Shown here: piece after piece, positions 60,794-64,000 of the stretch
How the letters are laid out: every line of letters begins with the position of its first letter
How positions within the stretch are numbered: position 1 is the first letter of the stretch
Source of the DNA: Strigamia acuminata
Taxonomy: Eukaryota > Arthropoda > Chilopoda > Geophilomorpha > Linotaeniidae
Reading direction: 5' to 3'
Assembly (NCBI GenBank): GCA_949358305.1
Contig: OX442317.1
Coordinates: forward strand, 1,798,001 to 1,862,000
Length of the DNA stretch: 64,000 nt
Notes under the pieces: generated by a model
What the model saw: the letters and a program-made list of their open reading frames with translations, nothing else
Databases searched by the model: none
Told to the model about the DNA's origin: nothing
Translations under genes and position numbers: made by a program

Positions 60794-62677
60794 CTACAAT
60801 AATATTGGGCAAAAGCCGGGTCCGTTTACAGGCTGCGCGTTTATGCCTCGAACTAACATTCTGCAGCGATGTTCTTCGAGCCGCGGAGCCGCAGTCTCCG
60901 TATCGATGACACTCTGGTCGCTCCACAAGCGCTCCGCAACTGCCGACGCGCGTGGCCACAGCAGCGGGGTCAAATTAGTCGCGTCGATAAATTCGCCCCA
61001 CATGCAGGCCGAGCCGCCAAAAACCAACTTCTTCTGCGCATCGGTTCCTTGAAAATCGTGCGGATCGCACAGATAAAACGATTCCCAATCGCTGCCGTAC
61101 GTGATGTAATTGAGATACCAACAGGCCGACAAGAGGGCCCGGTAGCCTTTGGCCGTGATGTTGGCCAGTTCTTCGGCGAACGGTTCTTTCCACACTTGGA
61201 CCACCGTGTCGGGTTTGACCGTCACCCCGTTGTCGATCACTTCCTGCCAGACGATGTACGAATTGTTTCGCGGGAACGATTTGACGATGTCCAACAACTG
61301 TTGCATGTAGTATTGTTCGAGTTTGACGAAGTCGTTTCCGAATCCTTTTCGGTCCATGAAGTCCAGGACGTCCGGGTTGCTTTTCCAGCACTCGAAACTC
61401 ACTTCGTCGCCGCCCAAATGGATGAACTTTTCCGGGAACGAGTTGGACACTTCGGAGAAAAACGTATTGAGGAATTTGTAGGTGGTTTCGGCCGTGGGGT
61501 CAATGGGGCCGTGTCCGTCTTGAACGAGCTTCCCGCTTTGGTTTTTGTAACACGGGGTGAGCAAGCCGGGAATGCCCCAGCCCCACGATTGCGTGTGACC
61601 GGGCGTGTCGAATTCAGGGATGACTCGAATACCCCTGTGCCGAGCGAACATTACTATGTCGATTATGTCGTCGAGGTTGTAGGTGTGCGTGTAGGCGTCG
61701 TAGGCTCCTTTGCCACTCATTTGGGGAAATACGCGGCTCACGTAAGGGAAGGATTGGTCGTCTACGATGTGCCAGTGGAACACGTTGAATTTGTTTTGCG
61801 CCATCGCTTCCTTGTGGATAAAAATAGAGTTTTTAATAATTATTAATTATATCGGTATTCATTTTAATGCTTTTATAAGTACTAGTGTGTCGAGGATGAC
61901 TTGTTTTGGTAGGAAATGTCTGCCGGTGTCCAAGAGGACCCCGCGAAAGGAAAATCTGGGGTAATCTAGGATCCGCGTACTGTTAACTACAAACTGGAAA
62001 TAATTATTTAATAAATTAATAAATTAATTTAAATTTTTTTTTAAAAATACTAATCCATCCGGAGTGTGGTAAACCAATTGGCTGAAGGTCTCTAGGCCGC
62101 GCAAGATGCCCCATATGGTTTGAGCATAAAGCAAAGCTTCGCCCGGCAAATCCTCCGTATTAATCTTCAACTCGTCTGTGAAGAAATAAATAAATTTTGT
62201 ACATTTATTTTAAAATTAGAAATACTTACACTGCTCATCCATATCTGCATTCGGCCAATCTCGATCGCAGGGATTTAATAAATCCACTTGAAGTTGCTTA
62301 AGAAATCCCGTATTTCCAACTCCAACGGCGTTGCGGACCAAATACTTGTTGTATCCATTCCGTTTGTAATCCGCCAACATCCGGGGCGGATTAAAAATGG
62401 TGATGAAATAGCGTTTGAAAGCGCTCTGGAGAATATCGCACGTTTTGCCCACCGAATTGAAGACGAACTTATTGGGTAAAATGACGAGGAAATCGTCGGT
62501 GGTGTTCTGCGATTGCGGTTGAGGCCAAACTGCACCTTCGGTCTTTTTAAAACCTCCTTTCGATGCGGAAGCGATTGGTACAATGTCGCATCCAGGCTCC
62601 GTGCATTGGCCATCAGTAATTCCGACAAAAATAGCGGATAATAATGTGATAAAAACCAACGGCGCAAATTCGAACAT
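60794..62677 (-). CDS. Beta-N-acetylhexosaminidase, GH20, lysosomal HEXA/HEXB-like (copy 2)
   Basis: Minus-strand exons 62230-62677, 62051-62175, 61883-61993 and 60794-61810 join to 566 residues. Introns fall at the same positions and phases as in copy 1, and exons 2 and 3 have identical lengths (125 and 111 bp), proving tandem duplication. A signal peptide ([17 protein letters not shown]) precedes the GH20b and GH20 domains. The catalytic pair is D363-E364 in [12 protein letters not shown], and the substrate-pocket motif is again WYLNYITYG. It differs from copy 1 in the first exon (about 36 bp longer) and in the C-terminus, which stops after GPGFCPILL. Only 223 bp separate it from copy 1, which must hold the copy 1 promoter and the copy 2 poly(A) signal (minus AATAAA at 60761-60766). 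Confidence 0.95.
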
Positions 62678-63016
62678 GATTAGAGCGTCGAGTTTCAGAT
62701 TTCTTTCAAGTAAAAACAGCTGTAACTCGAGAATTTATCCACAATCTAAATCTGATTATGAGTTTTCGCCAGTTGGCCTTTTGTTTCATGTTAAACAGCG
62801 AACTCGTGGTGATTTCATCACTACATTCTCCACCTTAAAGCATCCGAAGCAACGGGATGTGAGAATCAAGACGACAATTACCCATGAATTGTCAATTGTA
62901 AAATAAAAAATAAAGATCCGCGGAGATTGGTGCGCCTGGCCACCTCATTACCGATACCAAGAACTTAGAAAAACCCGAGAAAAGTAAAATTATGACAACG
63001 TTTCGAATAAATAAAT

Positions 63017-63698
<682 letters not shown>

Positions 63699-64000
63699 AT
63701 GAGTGTTGAGTTAATAGGAGATGCAGGGCCAAGTACCGAGCTAGAAAATGCATTAACCAATAAAGGTAACCGTGGTAACTCGATATTTGTTGTCGCGAGG
63801 GACAATAGTTAGTAACGAGAGAAATTTATTTCTAGATGAGAAAAGCCTCGTGGAAGACGAAACTAAATCGCCTCCGACTAAAAGACTGAAGCAAAGTAAG
63901 TTATTCAACCGTAGGAAATTGATTTTGATTGAAAAGTTGAATAATTGGTGGATTTTTTTGGATTTTTGTAGCGCGATTACCATTTTCCTTATTGGTGCAA
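63699..64000 (+). CDS. CHAF1A: Probable chromatin assembly factor 1 large subunit (p150), N-terminus only, cut by the window end
   Basis: Exons 63699-63765, 63836-63895 and 63972 to beyond 64000 join in frame to 52 visible residues: an acidic start (MSVELIGDAGPSTELENAL), then SPPTKRLKQTRLPFSLLVQ. The basic patch followed by KQTRLPF resembles the PCNA-binding peptide at the N-terminus of CAF-1 p150, where a Lys-rich stretch precedes QARLPFKRL in the human protein. CAF-1 loads H3-H4 onto newly replicated DNA. Both introns are GT-AG and in phase. The identification rests on one short motif and its terminal position, so another PCNA-binding nuclear protein remains possible. Confidence 0.6.

Noticed and set aside
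60869-61846. 325-codon plus-strand open frame
   Set aside because: It is antisense to hexosaminidase copy 2. Its length follows from the GC-rich codon bias of the true gene, and similar antisense frames occur over copy 1.

Overview
The window is a stretch of animal nuclear genome. Every conventional gene in it is split by GT-AG introns, and the products are animal proteins: a nicotinic acetylcholine receptor subunit, DNA polymerase kappa, a rhodopsin-class GPCR, an aquaglyceroporin, TIM44, an SNX1/SNX2-type sorting nexin, two beta-hexosaminidases, NUDT2 and the start of a CAF-1 p150 gene. The receptor sequence, the AT-rich intergenic DNA and the compact introns fit an arthropod, perhaps a springtail or crustacean. 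That assignment is an inference; no marker settles the species.

Layout. 4962-10045 (+): five 3' exons of an alpha-type nicotinic receptor subunit; its 5' exons were not found. 10046-25290: about 15 kb with no recognisable gene, only low-complexity repeats. 25296-31186: a complete Ty1/copia LTR retrotransposon with one open 1467-codon Gag-Pol frame, two 695-bp LTRs that look identical and a 5-bp target duplication (ATATG), so it is young. 32765-35369 (+): DNA polymerase kappa, nine exons. 35771-36265: a nearly spacer-less palindrome, each arm carrying a decayed FLYWCH zinc-finger fragment. 38639-45976 (+): a two-exon peptide-type GPCR with a 6.2-kb intron.

The last 16 kb is gene-dense: an aquaglyceroporin (-, 47983-52469) with two alternative first exons, TIM44 (+, 52836-54976, 12 exons, one apparent GC-AG intron), an SNX1/2-type sorting nexin (+, 55241-58414, 10 exons, a 41-bp minisatellite in one intron), two tandem hexosaminidase genes of identical exon structure (-, 58708-60570 and 60794-62677), NUDT2 (-, 63017-63509) and the first three exons of a gene resembling CAF-1 p150 (+, 63699 to window end).

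The genes are mostly unrelated housekeeping or signalling genes, not a pathway cluster. Two head-to-head pairs (aquaglyceroporin/TIM44 and NUDT2/CAF-1) probably share short bidirectional promoters, and the sorting nexin and first hexosaminidase converge with interleaved poly(A) signals. All exon boundaries were derived by hand from reading frame, splice dinucleotides and remembered family sequence; none was checked against RNA or a database.
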